A stretch of DNA of 54,313 bases from Byssochlamys sp. IMV 00236 (Eukaryota > Ascomycota > Eurotiomycetes > Eurotiales > Thermoascaceae). The stretch is taken from the NCBI GenBank assembly GCA_001931875.2, contig MSJH02000495.1:1-54313 (forward strand). Reading direction: 5' to 3'. This document shows positions 44,971 to 54,313 of this stretch, in pieces. Within the stretch, counting starts at the first letter, position 1. Every line of letters starts with the position of its first letter. The notes beneath the pieces are model-generated. The model saw only the letters and a program-made list of their open reading frames with translations, made no database searches and had not been told where the DNA came from. A program made the translations under genes and the position numbers.

Positions 44971-45643
44971 ATGATCAAATCTGTACTCATCTTTAACAAT
45001 CACGGCAAACCACGACTTATCAAGTTTTATCAACAAATTGTAAGAAACAAAGAGGAAAGAGAATACGTTGTTAACAGAGTTGATTAGGATATTGCCACTC
45101 AGCAAGCATTAGTACAAGAGATATTCACACTTGTTTCAAAACGACCAGACACATCATGTAATTTCTTAGAAGGCAGTAAACTTCTTGGAGGAAAAGATAC
45201 ACGCGTGATTTATAGACATTATGCAACATTGTATTTTGTATTTGTTGTTGACGAGAGTGAAAGTGAACTTGGCATATTAGACCTTATTCAAGTAAAAAAT
45301 GTTTACCAACTGTATTCAAATAACCAACACTCTTCACATAGGTCTTTGTCGAAAGCTTGGATCGTTGCTTTGAAAATGTGTGTGAGTTGGATTTGGTATG
45401 TGAAAAGTAAACTATAAAAGATATATAGAATGATCTAATACACATTAGATATTCCACTTTGATGAAATTCATGCCATCTTGTCTGAAATTATACAAGGTG
45501 GATTGGTGCTAGAGACTGATATAAGAGAAATTGTAGCTGCAGTCAATGAAACAAATAAGGCCAAAAAGAAAGGCACTGGAGTTACTGCAACCAGTTTAGG
45601 TTTAAGGGCGACTGAATCATTAAAAAGCGGTTTTCGTCATTAA
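44971..45643 (+). CDS. APS3: AP-3 adaptor complex sigma subunit
   Basis: Four exons (44971-45039, 45088-45291, 45342-45395, 45449-45643), 173 aa. Longin-fold small subunit of the AP-3 clathrin-adaptor-like complex, which sorts cargo from Golgi/endosomes to the vacuole. Diagnostic blocks: MIKSVLIFNNHGKPRLIKFY, CNFLEGSKLLGGKDTRVIYR, YFVFVVDESESELGILDLIQ and SLDRCFENVCELDL/IFHFDE across the third intron. ESELGILDLIQVFVE and IFH distinguish sigma-3 from sigma-1/2. The extra C-terminal ~30 residues (KKGTGVTATSLGLRATESL) are typical of AP-3. Converges on the septin gene with 96 bp between stops. Confidence 0.95.
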
Positions 45644-45739
45644 TAAAAAAAAAAAAGAGAGAGAGAGAAAAAGAAGAGAAAAGAGAGAAGATGTCTTTTT
45701 ATTAATTTTATAATGTTTGTAAAGAAGATAAAAGAGGCT

Positions 45740-46975
45740 TTATACTAATGATGGCTTTTCCATCAATTGTTGGGTTCGGTATTTTTCATAAAAGCATTCA
45801 AAAGTATCAATCCTAAGCATTTCCCTGTGTGTCTTTAATAAGACCTTTTTGATGAGCAAAAAATCGCAATGTGAAGGATTATAGCAATCGACAACACCCC
45901 AAGGATAACGTCTTCCGAGTAAATGTTTGGTGGATCCCATACCATGACTTACAATACTTGACTTGGAACTATTCGGGGAGATTTCAGAACTACCGATACT
46001 GCCGATGGATTCACTATAGTATCCTGGATCTGTTAAACTCACCGCACTTGATGGCTGACTGTTTGCCTCCCCTGGCAAGAGCTGGATAGGACGACCTGAT
46101 TCGGGATCTTCTTCATATCCGATCACAGTAAAGGGCATAGCATGGAGATATTCAAGCATCGCATGAGCATCCTCATCCTTGTCTTCTTCTACACATTCCA
46201 TAAGGAAATTTATGGTTCTCGACAAATAAGAATTCTCCTCCTCGGAAACACTATTATCGTCATCGTCATCGTCACCATCATCATCGCCATCATTCTCTTC
46301 TTCAATATAGCCATAAACAGGGATGCGATATGTGTCAAAGAGATCTTTCTTTATAGTCTTTTTCAATTTCTCGGTTTGAGCGCTTGTCAAAGTATCGGCT
46401 TTTGCAATGATAGGAATAACATTGGTTCGAGCACTAAGGACCTTCAGAATGAATCTGTCGACATCAGCTAAACCTTGAATACAGGACGTTCCCATAAAGT
46501 AAAGACAAGCATGGATGTGTGTATCAAGTGCCTTGGCATCACGTCTAACTTTGGATTCCTAAATAATAAATGAGTAACGATGGCTCGGAAACTTTTTTTT
46601 TTTCCTTACCTCAGCAAGAGTTCGAGCGAATTGATGGTCAACATACTTGGTAATGTACTTGAGTTGATCAGCCACAGTGGGACTAGAAGTAAGGCCAGGT
46701 GTATCAATAAAAGTCAACGCGATGCGCTTGCCATCTTGTTCGATCTGCATAGAGATAGTGTAGAGTTCTTCCGTTAATTGGACGGGGCCTTTAAGAGCCT
46801 TGTGCTTGGATTCCTTGTAAGTGCCCTGGATCATGTCTTGCTTCAAGGCCTCACAAAAGGTGCGAATAAAGGATGTTTTGCCAAATTCTGACATACCAAC
46901 AACCATAATGTTAAGATAGGTGACATTGTCTTTCTTGGCGCGAGCGTTTTGAGAGAGTTTTTGAGAATAGAGCAT
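45740..46975 (-). CDS. Divergent septin-type GTPase
   Basis: Two exons (46975-46610, 46558-45740), 394 aa. Septin GTPase domain with P-loop GMSEFGKTS (27-35), switch II DTPGLT, the septin G4 AKAD (IIAKADTLT) and the septin-unique element GRRYPWGVVDCYNPSHCDF near the end. The core begins almost at the N-terminus, so the usual polybasic leader is very short. Two departures: an acidic insertion (EEENDGDDDGDDDDDDNSVS) after FDTYRIPVYGY and a 55-residue Ser-rich insertion before the RRYPWG block; there is no C-terminal coiled coil. Septins polymerise at the cell cortex and division sites. I chose the Met at 46975 because a TATA box lies 61 bp upstream. Confidence 0.85.
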
Positions 46976-47454
46976 TTTTGGAAAAATGAGAGTAAAGAGA
47001 AAAAGAGATGAGTTGTAAGAACAGTTTCCCTCGTCTTTATATACTGCTAGTCTTTTCATTCTGTCTTCATGGGCTTATTTCCATTTGTACTGGATATATT
47101 ACTACTACTGTCTTTTAAAAGTGACCAAGGTCCTATCTTTCTAGCTCATTGTAAAGCGATCTTATCAACCAAAAGATATGTACACACATCGGAAATATAA
47201 GAAATGGACAATGAAGGTAAATATAGCCACAGACTATCAAAGTGATTCATAAACATCAATCTATCCAGTGCTTATGCTTATATAATACGACAAAAAGGAT
47301 GCAGATAGCTCACAAAGAAAGGGGACATGCCATACGGAGATTTTCTGCCCTTTGTTTTTATTCTACCTTATTCTAAAAATAAATTCTACACAATTGATGG
47401 TTCATACCAGGATTTAAACATGAATGGCGTGAAATGTATCTATTTATAGCATCT
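46976..47454. other. Septin promoter region and spacer
   Basis: TATATAAA on the minus strand at 47036-47043, 61 bp upstream of the septin ATG. The remainder is AT-rich with no gene. Confidence 0.5.
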
Positions 47455-48013
47455 TCAACTGCACAAGTTACGCATCCACATTCTGACATGAGGGGTGCCG
47501 TCTTCATCAAAAATGTCATCATCCCCCTCCTCAATAGTAAATCCGAGTTTAGTATAAAACATACGTCGAGGATATTGTGCATGAAGCTTGATAGCTTGGT
47601 ACCCGTTACTTTTACAATATTCAACGAAATTCTTTACTAGCTTTTGACCAGCATAAAGCCCTCTAGCTTCAGAAAGGACAGCAAGGCGTCCTAGTTTGGC
47701 AATATTGCCTTCAGCCGGAATTAATCGAACAGTTCCGATATACACATCCTTTTCTATAGATCCATCATCATTTTCTCTATCAGCAATAGCAGCCCAATGA
47801 GTAGAGATCTCGTCTAGACGAGGTTCTTCTCTTTTTGGTTTGAGTGAGATAAAAGCTATTCCTATTTTTTTTTATAAAAAATTACCCGCCAATTTCTGTT
47901 TCCAAGGGGTACTTTTGTTCATGTACAAATACAGCGATGCGGACATCGAGTGCCTTCTTTTTTTCTTCTGGTGTTGTCAGTAATGAAATTCTCACGTTTG
48001 AGTAGGTTGGCAT
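47455..48013 (-). CDS. GNAT-family N-acetyltransferase
   Basis: Two exons (48013-47886, 47830-47455), 167 aa. I place the splice acceptor at CAAAAAG (ending 47831) so that LETEIG/GEEPRLDEISTHWAA joins in the normal GNAT order; a nearer TAG acceptor would leave an intron of only about 24 nt. Motif A of the acetyl-CoA fold reads KLGRLAVLSEARGLYAGQKL, with IGTVRLIPAEG before it and KLHAQYPRRMFYTKLGFTIEE (motif B) after it, ending DEDGTPHVRMWM. This layout resembles the ElaA/YjcF-like group that acetylates small molecules or unidentified substrates. Substrate unknown. Same strand as the next gene upstream, spacing 132 bp. Confidence 0.85.
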
Positions 48014-48145
48014 TTTAAGAAAGAAAGAAAGAAAAAAAAAAGAGTCTATCTGTCCAATCAATACTAAGTGTAACACTGAATAAAAGAAGTTCAAGTTATT
48101 ATGATGTGTAAGTACGTTTATTTTTTGATTTCAAAAGAGAATGAA

Positions 48146-49750
48146 TCATTGATTTTTAACATTGTACTTCTTTTCAGTCTGTTGTTTTATGATTTCTAGA
48201 ACCAATGCAGCCTTGACCTTGTCAGTTAAATTCAATGCATGCTTGATATTGAATTCCTCAACAACTCTAAAAACGTTGTCATCAAGACCTATACGAAGTT
48301 CAGCGATTTCACCAGAAGGAGGTTTGACTTTAAACTTTATTTGATGTCTCTTTGCCATTTGGTTTTCATGAGTTTCGACAGGAGAATCACTCGTATGATC
48401 GTTCTGAGTCTGTTGATTGAGAACCCGATCAATTTCCTCGCGCACTCTCTCTGATGCATTTAGATTATCAATAATAGAAGCTGAACGATGAACAGGTCTC
48501 TCTTCTTCTGTTGAGGCCTTGGACAGATCAAATGTCATTTGAATCACCTGCTGCGGACTATCAGAGTCTATCTCACCTCTTATACGCCTTTGATATGTAA
48601 CAGGTGGGTGCTCTTGTCCTCGAAAGTCGAATAATGGCCCCCAACCTCCAAGTTCGGCACTTTGAAAAGGAGCTGTTGGCTGTTCAAAAGACTCTTCAGA
48701 AGAAAAAGCAAAGTTTTTAGTAGAAGGCTCAGATACTTGATTCAATTCAGTAGAGCGGCCATATTCAGTTGGCAATTGCCAGTTTTCAGGAGCGCTTGAA
48801 ATGGAAGCCGTCTGTTGTTCAGCAGCATGAGTGGGTCCACGATCAGATGCTTGATTCAAGGGATAAGGTGACTCTTCATTAAGTAAGTCACGCCAAGGGG
48901 GAGTTCTATATACGTCATTTTCGTTTCCCCAAGTCGCGTTTGTTATCGTGTCTTTTTGGTTTTCACATGACGCGTTTCTTTCTGTAGACAAAGGTTCACT
49001 TAAAGATACAGCTATGGTGTTGAATTGAGCACTAAGGTTTTCCATCTCATTTTCAGCGTATACGGCCTGTTCTTGCAAGAGAGGAGTGGTTTCCCATGGA
49101 GGCTGCAATATAAAAGTGGAATCTTCATTTGCAGTGTCCATAGGGGCTTGTTCAGTGAAAGAAGCACTCTGAGGAACAGTGAATGCTTGATCAGTCTTGG
49201 ACTGGTACTCACCTCTTCTTTCAGCAGTATACATATCAGATCTTGATCGTCTTACAGGATAGCCACTAGAGGGACCAGAAGTAACTGCAGCCGTAGCTTG
49301 ATCAGTAGTATTAGTCGTTCCCCACATGGATGATTCAGCGTTTTCCTGTCCCCACATTGGTTTACAGAGTTGTGAATTAGAAGCACTTACTGACATTTTA
49401 GACGCATTTCCTGTTGTTGATGTTGACCAATTAGGTTCACTTGAATATGGCAAGATTACAGATGGCTGAACAGAGGCGATAAATGAGGTTTGTGGTTCAT
49501 TACCACTACTTCTTCTGCTTGCATGTCTTCGAAAGGACCTTGGAGGTCTTGGGGAGAAACCATATTCAGAGTTTCTGTACTTTTTTACAATAAAATGTTT
49601 TTCAGGCTCCAAATGACTATCGTCTGTTTTCCATATAGAAGATGTACTGGCTCTATCGGGAGGAACATGCTTTCTAAGAAGAGGATGATCTGGATCCAAC
49701 TGACTTATGTCTTCAGGCTTGTTATGAGTAGACTGATTCTTGATAAACAT
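48146..49750 (-). CDS. Hypothetical protein, 534 aa, disordered with a C-terminal ubiquitin-like/PB1-like segment
   Basis: Single exon. Residues 1-440 are disordered, rich in Ser, Gln, Glu and Pro, with scattered Trp (for example NWSTST, MWGQENAESSMWGTTN, GGWGPLFDF) that may be short linear motifs. The last 80 residues look folded: IKFKVKPPSGEIAELRIGLD followed by VFRVVEEFNIKHALNLTDKV and a helix rich in Lys. This beta-hairpin, helix pattern recalls PB1 or other ubiquitin-like folds, but I cannot assign it. An internal RRSRSDMY site resembles a 14-3-3 or basophilic kinase motif. Function unknown. Length, single long frame and even composition support a real gene. Confidence 0.75.
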   Translation of the reverse strand: MFIKNQSTHNKPEDISQLDPDHPLLRKHVPPDRASTSSIWKTDDSHLEPEKHFIVKKYRNSEYGFSPRPPRSFRRHASRRSSGNEPQTSFIASVQPSVILPYSSEPNWSTSTTGNASKMSVSASNSQLCKPMWGQENAESSMWGTTNTTDQATAAVTSGPSSGYPVRRSRSDMYTAERRGEYQSKTDQAFTVPQSASFTEQAPMDTANEDSTFILQPPWETTPLLQEQAVYAENEMENLSAQFNTIAVSLSEPLSTERNASCENQKDTITNATWGNENDVYRTPPWRDLLNEESPYPLNQASDRGPTHAAEQQTASISSAPENWQLPTEYGRSTELNQVSEPSTKNFAFSSEESFEQPTAPFQSAELGGWGPLFDFRGQEHPPVTYQRRIRGEIDSDSPQQVIQMTFDLSKASTEEERPVHRSASIIDNLNASERVREEIDRVLNQQTQNDHTSDSPVETHENQMAKRHQIKFKVKPPSGEIAELRIGLDDNVFRVVEEFNIKHALNLTDKVKAALVLEIIKQQTEKKYNVKNQ

Positions 49751-49791
49751 AAAGTTTGACCACTTTCAAATTAAAAAGATGAAAAAAAAAA

Positions 49792-49835
<44 letters not shown>

Positions 49836-50994
49836 GATTCTTTTAATGACAACAATGATTACTATAAACTATTCCTACACTGATAAATATACAGAATAAC
49901 AGTCTCTACCTCTCTCTTTTTTATATTTATTCTTTCCCTTTTTGGCGATCTCATTATTCAACATATGACAAGACTAGGTTATGTTGAACACTAGAATCCT
50001 TACCTTGCTATATGACAATCTTCAAGCTGTGCAAGTATATATCTGCGTGTTTCTGTTGGTTTGTCACTTTATAAATTCATTGTCGTGTTATGATGTTGAC
50101 AATGTCCAGTCAATTTCATAATAAAAGTTACTAATGAATGAATATATCAAATATCATTTAAATTGACAATCAATAAACTAGATCACATTGTCAGATAAAG
50201 TGTTGCCTGAAAAAAAAACTGCATGAAAGTTAATGTAACCTTTTGACCCCTTCCCCCCTTCACAGATGCTGTTCTGCTTGATTTCTAACTCAGACACTCC
50301 CCCTTCAAGCTTTATTGAAAATGAAAGAATGGTTACTTGATGTAGTATTAGCTCAGTAACAGATCTGATATCAGTAGCATCATTTTCATTTTCAAGAGTG
50401 TATAATAAAGCAAATAGACATTACCCTGAATATTACATAAACAAAGACTGCACAGCCTCACTGTCTGGGCAAGAAAGAGAAAAAGGGAAGAGACTGCAGC
50501 CACATACAATTGAGTTTGTCGGTTACTGTGATACAAGCGCGTAGTTCTCTGCTTCATTGCCAATTAATAGCCATTATGGAATTAATTGAAATAGTTGATT
50601 AAAGAGAACCAGTATCATGAAACTGTACAAATAAGAAATAAGATCTGAATTATAATCGATTGTTAATATTTCATTTCACGGGTCTAGAAGAGAAAGGGGG
50701 CTATCAGAAACATATCCAACCTTTGTCCAAAATAATTTTTTTATTCCCATAGCAACCCTTTTCCTTGAAAGTAAGAGAAGTCTTTTATTAATAGTAGCAC
50801 CGTATTTTTGTTTGGCTGAAGCAAAAAGAAAGGGCCATTAGTGTAACCAGAAAGAGGCGAAGAGGCAAAGTCAGTTGATACTGTGTATTTTTAGAACCGA
50901 TCAAAAAACACAGAAATATAAAAGAGAGACCAAGGGAAATATCGAATCCGAATAATAGGCTTTTTTCCCTTTTTCTTTTCTTTATTTATTAAAC
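49751..50994. other. Divergent intergenic region with a GA microsatellite
   Basis: 1.2 kb between the 534-aa gene (-) and the GT49 gene (+). A (GA)n tract of about 34 bp lies at 49797-49830. No gene or RNA recognised; a minus frame at 50348-50563 has no support. Confidence 0.5.
49797..49830. repeat. (GA)n microsatellite
   Basis: Uninterrupted GAGA run in the leader of the 534-aa gene, pyrimidine-rich on its coding strand. Confidence 0.9.
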
Positions 50995-52355
50995 ATGAGT
51001 ACCGATTCAATGGCTCGCAAGAATTACAAATGGTTAAGCATTCTGTTATTTATATCAAGCATAGCTTTATTATCAACCTACTATACAACACCCAGTACAT
51101 CAAGTTACTCTTATTATAGACGAGCCGTATTTTATAGAGATGATTCCGAATTAGAAACAACCAATACATCTGTGATGAGTTGGACAGATGGCAATGGTAA
51201 AACTTGTATATAGTAAGGTTGATCTCGTATTGATCTCTATTTATTATAGGCGCTGTTCATCAATTGCCCATAGAAACCTTCTTTTCTAAATCATTCTCTT
51301 ATTCTGGGCAATCCAAGATTATCCCATACTACTATAAAGCTGAAATGAACCTGGAATCTAAAGATATCACTATTGTTACCTTGGTCACCAGGAACAGAAT
51401 ACCCAATTTAGCAAGATTGGCAAAAAAATATAAAGGTATACATTTACTTTTATAGAAATGAAGGAACAGGAACTAATCTTATCTATTAGGTCCTATATCT
51501 ACTACAATTCATATATCAGATGATGAAGAAGGCGAGTACACTTTGGAAATCTTGGAGCAAACCATGGAAAAGAGTCCGGATATGCGTAAATATGTGGATG
51601 TCCATATCGTACGTGATGAGTTTGACAGAGAACTTAACCTGTGGAGAAATGTGGCCAAGTTGTTTGCAAGAACTGATTATGTACTGCTACTTGATATCGA
51701 CTTTTACCCTTGTACAGATATAAGGAATAACGTTTTGAATAATCCCAAAGCCATGTCCCTGCTTGAATCTGGTGAGGCTGCGCTAGTGATTCCTGCCTTT
51801 GAATTTTCAAAACAAGAAGATGGCTTGGATTACCGCACATTTCCCAAGAATAAGCCTGATCTCATAAAAGCCTACGAGGACAAAAAGATTGAAATGTTTC
51901 ACTCATTTTGGCTACCTGGTCATGCTCCTACAGATTACGATCGTTGGACTTCTGTTGATGATGACACCATCTATGAAGTGACTACCTACCAGCACTCTTA
52001 TGAGCCTTATGTTATCTATAAGAATCAAGGATCTCCCTGGTGCGATGAACGATTCGCTGGCTATGGAAGCAACAAGGCTGCATGTCTCTATGAGCTCTAT
52101 ATCTCTGGTGTGGATTATTATGTCTTACCAAATGACTTTATCATTCATCAAACACACGCATACCCTGATGAAGCTAGACAAGTGGAAAGATATTATAATA
52201 GAAGACTGTATACACAATTTAGGGAAGAATTATGTATTCGATTAGCACGTAGATTCATCTCTCAAAAGAAGTGGGATGACCCTATATCAGACAACTTGCG
52301 TAGAGAGTGTGCCTCTATTAAACCATTCCAAAGAGCCATTGCGAGATTCATGTAA
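50995..52355 (+). CDS. GT49-family glycosyltransferase (LARGE/B4GAT1-like), type II membrane protein
   Basis: Three exons (50995-51196, 51250-51435, 51490-52355), 417 aa. A short cytosolic N-terminus (MSTDSMARKNYKW) precedes a signal-anchor at about 14-31 (LSILLFISSIALLSTYY), so it should be Golgi-resident. The catalytic domain has DITIVTLVTRNRIPNLARLA, the DxD motif in YVLLLDIDFYPCTDIRN, the central EPYVIYKNQGSPWCDERFAG and the end NDFIIHQTHAYPDEA, all features of family GT49. Animal members add glucuronic acid or the xylose-glucuronate repeat; fungal donors and acceptors are not established, though Mucoromycota walls are rich in glucuronic acid polymers. That link is inference. Confidence 0.85.
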
Positions 52356-52972
52356 CATTTTATTCACTTTCTTTGGCTTATATATTTGCTTGTACATTAC
52401 CATCCTTTTTTTTTTTTCTCTTTACATACATAATAATAAACATTTATACAAAAATGGCAATTTAAACTCTTACCAAATATATAAGCCCAAAATTCCTGAA
52501 ATACAGATTTTAAGCCAAATGTGGTATAGTGGGCATCACTAGGCGTACGTGTCTTTATCAAATACCACTTTGTTTCTCTATTGTGTTGCAAATAGAAAAG
52601 GACAGCTAAAAATGGAGGATTAGAATTCTTTTTTTTTTTTTTTTTCGGAACAACCAACCACCATTTTGAGGCAATACGACTAGGGTCTTCTTTTTCTATC
52701 TGTGCACTGAGCGGAACTACTACTAGTGTAGCTGCCTTGGATTATGTCAATCATGAGGATATTCGCTTAACTTTCTGTTATGAAACACAGTTCATTGATT
52801 GAGAAAATGCTTTGTGAGATAAGGGCTTAGGAGCACCCAATTTAGTAAAATAGTTATCGTTACACACATCGTGCTGCGTTGTGACAGGAGATTAAAGTCG
52901 TGCCAGTGTTGCACTGGTCCAAGAATGAATGCTGTCCCTGGTCCCAAAAGAACTTTTCTTAGCCTTATCATC
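52356..52972. other. Intergenic region, no intact gene
   Basis: Poly-T near 52407 and 52630. A minus frame at 52397-52657 includes LAVLFYLQHNRETKWYLIKT but has no start or splice support; it may belong to the decayed element upstream of it. Confidence 0.35.
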
Positions 52973-53455
52973 CTAACAAATTGACCTTATCCGGGAAATC
53001 GCTTTCGCTGTTTGGTGCTCACTAGTAATCCAGCATGTTTGTATATACTGATAAGGTAATATAGAGACCCACTGCCTCATCCTTATACTTTTCAGTTGTT
53101 CTGACCAATACTTCATGAGAGCACAAAAGGGGTTACTTTGGAGAGCATTTCTTGACATATCAATTATACCATCAAAATCTTTCCTTGAAATGCCCTTCTT
53201 TTTTTGCATACTGAAAGATTTTGAGGTCGGCTTCTAAGGTAGGATCTTCAGTAACGGGGTTGCTTAACTTCACCTCTACGGGTCCATCAATACTCTCATC
53301 TAGAACAGGGCTGGTATCAAAAGCTTCTCCTTCATAAGCATTATACTCATACCATTTTCAGGCACACTGTCAAAAGGCATGGCATCTATTTCGCAATTAT
53401 CTATGACACTAATGTCATTATCAGTTTGCACGATTGAAAAGCCATTTTAGAATTA
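52973..53455 (-). pseudogene. Broken coding fragments, probably the N-terminal part of a mobile-element protein
   Basis: Minus-strand fragments in shifting frames: VQTDNDISVIDNCEIDAMPF (from about 53431), then EYNAYEGEAFDTSPVLDESI with VEVKLSNPVTEDPTLEADLK and IFQYAKKEG, then ISRKDFDGIIDMSRNALQ. Read together they make a coherent acidic-then-helical region; the frame changes and stops show it is no longer functional. I associate this layout with the leader region of transposon proteins in Mucorales, from memory only. Confidence 0.4.
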
Positions 53456-53727
53456 GGTACAATTAGTCCATAGTCAGTTTAAACCTACCTCTATAGGTGT
53501 AATTGGATATCGATAACCAAGACATTGATGCGGACGGTGAAGTTTTTAGAAACTTTACAACTTCCGTAGTTAAAGGTTTTGTTGCAAAAAAATTACCATC
53601 AAATTCTTTAAAAAAAAAAATCACTTCTTTCAAGTTTGTATAGATATGTGTAGATTTGTGTATACAAATGTAAGTTTAATATGTGTTCCATTTGGTTGAA
53701 AGCTAATATTGCTCCATTTAAATATGA

Positions 53728-53967
53728 AACTTACTGACATTCAGAATATTCTTCAGTGAACTGCCTGGTTCCGATCAAATAAGCAAATTCATTCTGAAAT
53801 ATCATGGTGTGAAGAATATAATCACGAAAGCTTCACTGGATGTCAATGGAGATGCTTATAGAATCGGCGACACAGAATGGGATCACGGCCTCAGATCTGA
53901 TGTTTTATACGAGCCTATACTTACTGTTTTATTAAAAATAAATTTCATAAAGAGGATAAAATTATGA
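53728..53967 (+). pseudogene. Fragment resembling a multicopy PD-(D/E)xK-like nuclease family protein
   Basis: Open frame of 79 codons without ATG, after a TGA at 53725. It reads SDQISKFILKYHGVKNIITK, then SLDVNGDAYRIGDTEWDHGL and RSDVLYEP, then AT-rich sequence to a stop. The block GD-x5-GD-x-EW-x3-x-RSDV-x-Y-x-P resembles the start of the nuclease core (the acidic D of the motif) in a family found in many copies in Mucorales; the following E-x-K/Q strand is missing. Likely a truncated copy; the match is by eye. Confidence 0.35.
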
Positions 53968-54173
53968 CGTGTATGAAAAAAAATAATTGGCGCATATTAA
54001 GAAAAGTATTTACGCAAAGATTAAAAATAAAATACATAAAAGGAGGCGGCATACAAATGAGAGTAATAAGCACCAAGGAGAGAGAATACAAAGAATCATA
54101 CAATTAGTTATGTAAGAAAATTATTATTATATATAACTTACCCCGAAGGCATCTAGATGTGTCCTAGCGATAA
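53968..54173. other. Spacer with a short perfect inverted repeat at its edge
   Basis: AT-rich. GTCCTAG-CGATAA-CTAGGAC at 54161-54180 is a perfect 7-bp hairpin overlapping the stop of the next frame. A GTAAGT-type donor on the minus strand lies near 54140. Confidence 0.4.
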
Positions 54174-54313
54174 CTAGGACGGAGAATCATCGTCTACACG
54201 TATTCTAGTTCTTGGTTGCTCCTGATCGTCCACTCTTCTTCGACGTCTTGTAGGAGCAACAGCAACCCGGCGAAACCTATCAGGAACCATGCCATTACGT
54301 CGAAGCCCACGAA
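54174..54313 (-). CDS. 3' end of an Arg-rich open frame running off the window
   Basis: 46 codons from the window edge to TAG at 54174-54176. Pattern: GLRRNGMVPDRFRRVAVAPT, RRRRRVDDQEQPRTRIRVDD, then DSPS and stop. Higher GC than the surroundings and free of stops in this frame. Too short to name. A splice donor lies just past the stop at about 54140, so the true frame could differ. Confidence 0.35.
   Translation of the reverse strand, partial: RGLRRNGMVPDRFRRVAVAPTRRRRRVDDQEQPRTRIRVDDDSPS

Noticed and set aside
47831..47885. Very short (24-nt) intron in the GNAT gene, ending at the first TAG
   Set aside because: Below the size of all other introns here; the later CAAAAAG acceptor gives a 55-nt intron and the normal GNAT order.
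1..54313. tRNA, rRNA or CRISPR-like features
   Set aside because: I scanned for B-box-like GGTTCGANTCC, clover-leaf pairs and spaced direct repeats and found none convincing; GGTTCGATTC near 38568 is inside CDC7 coding sequence.

Overview
The window looks like nuclear DNA of a filamentous fungus, most likely Mucoromycota (Mucorales-like). Evidence: AT-rich intergenic DNA with long homopolymers, many genes split by 45-60 bp introns with GTAAGT-type donors and CTAAT/CTAAC-type branch sites, TATA boxes about 60-80 bp upstream of several starts, and a gene set typical of fungi: Nab3, Nvj2, an ergothioneine synthase, a Munc13-like Ync13, a septin, and a Tra2-type splicing factor. The relics of mobile elements include an N-terminal piece resembling the Fanzor-type proteins common in Mucorales. 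All exon models were built by hand from the bases; for most multi-exon genes the summed exon length is an exact multiple of three with family motifs running across the joints.

Layout. 0-2 kb: 3' end of a mitochondrial S-adenosylmethionine carrier (+), a small unknown gene with a probable GC-AG intron (+), and Cu/Zn superoxide dismutase (-). 3-7 kb: Nab3-like RNA-binding protein (-) and a CREB/ATF-type bZIP factor (-). 8.3-9.4 kb: Tra2-like SR protein (+). 10-12.6 kb: a small heat-shock protein (-) with a duplicated upstream segment, then an unknown 169-aa gene (-). 13.4-16.8 kb: Nvj2/TEX2-type lipid transfer protein (-) and a zinc-free MDR oxidoreductase (-). 17.8 kb: a small metallothionein-like protein (+). 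19-21.1 kb: poly(A) polymerase (+).

21.1-26.8 kb is a gene-poor stretch with poly-T, degenerate minisatellites and open fragments. 26.9-28.4 kb: SEL1-repeat protein (+). 29-29.9 kb: short-chain dehydrogenase (-). 31.8-34.6 kb: ergothioneine synthase Egt1 (+). 34.8-38.9 kb: Cdc7/Hsk1 kinase (-) with an exceptionally long disordered N-terminus, adjoining the Fanzor-like relic at 38.9-39.9 kb. 40.4-44.7 kb: Ync13-type MUN/C2 protein (-), divergent from the AP-3 sigma subunit (+, 45.0-45.6 kb), which converges on a septin (-, 45.7-47.0 kb). 47.5-49.8 kb: a GNAT acetyltransferase and a disordered protein of unknown function (both -). 51-52.4 kb: a GT49 glycosyltransferase (+). The last 2 kb holds decayed mobile-element or multicopy-family coding fragments and the end of an arginine-rich reading frame that runs off the window.

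Functional themes: mRNA processing and RNA surveillance (Tra2, Nab3, Pap1), oxidative/metal/heat stress (Sod1, Egt1, the small heat-shock protein, the Cys-rich peptide), and membrane traffic or cytokinesis (Ync13, AP-3 sigma, septin). These are independent genes, each with its own promoter; I see no operon or biosynthetic cluster. The less ordinary signals are the Cdc7 extension, the Fanzor-like relic beside it, the Cys-rich small protein and the TGACG-site cluster upstream of the bZIP gene.
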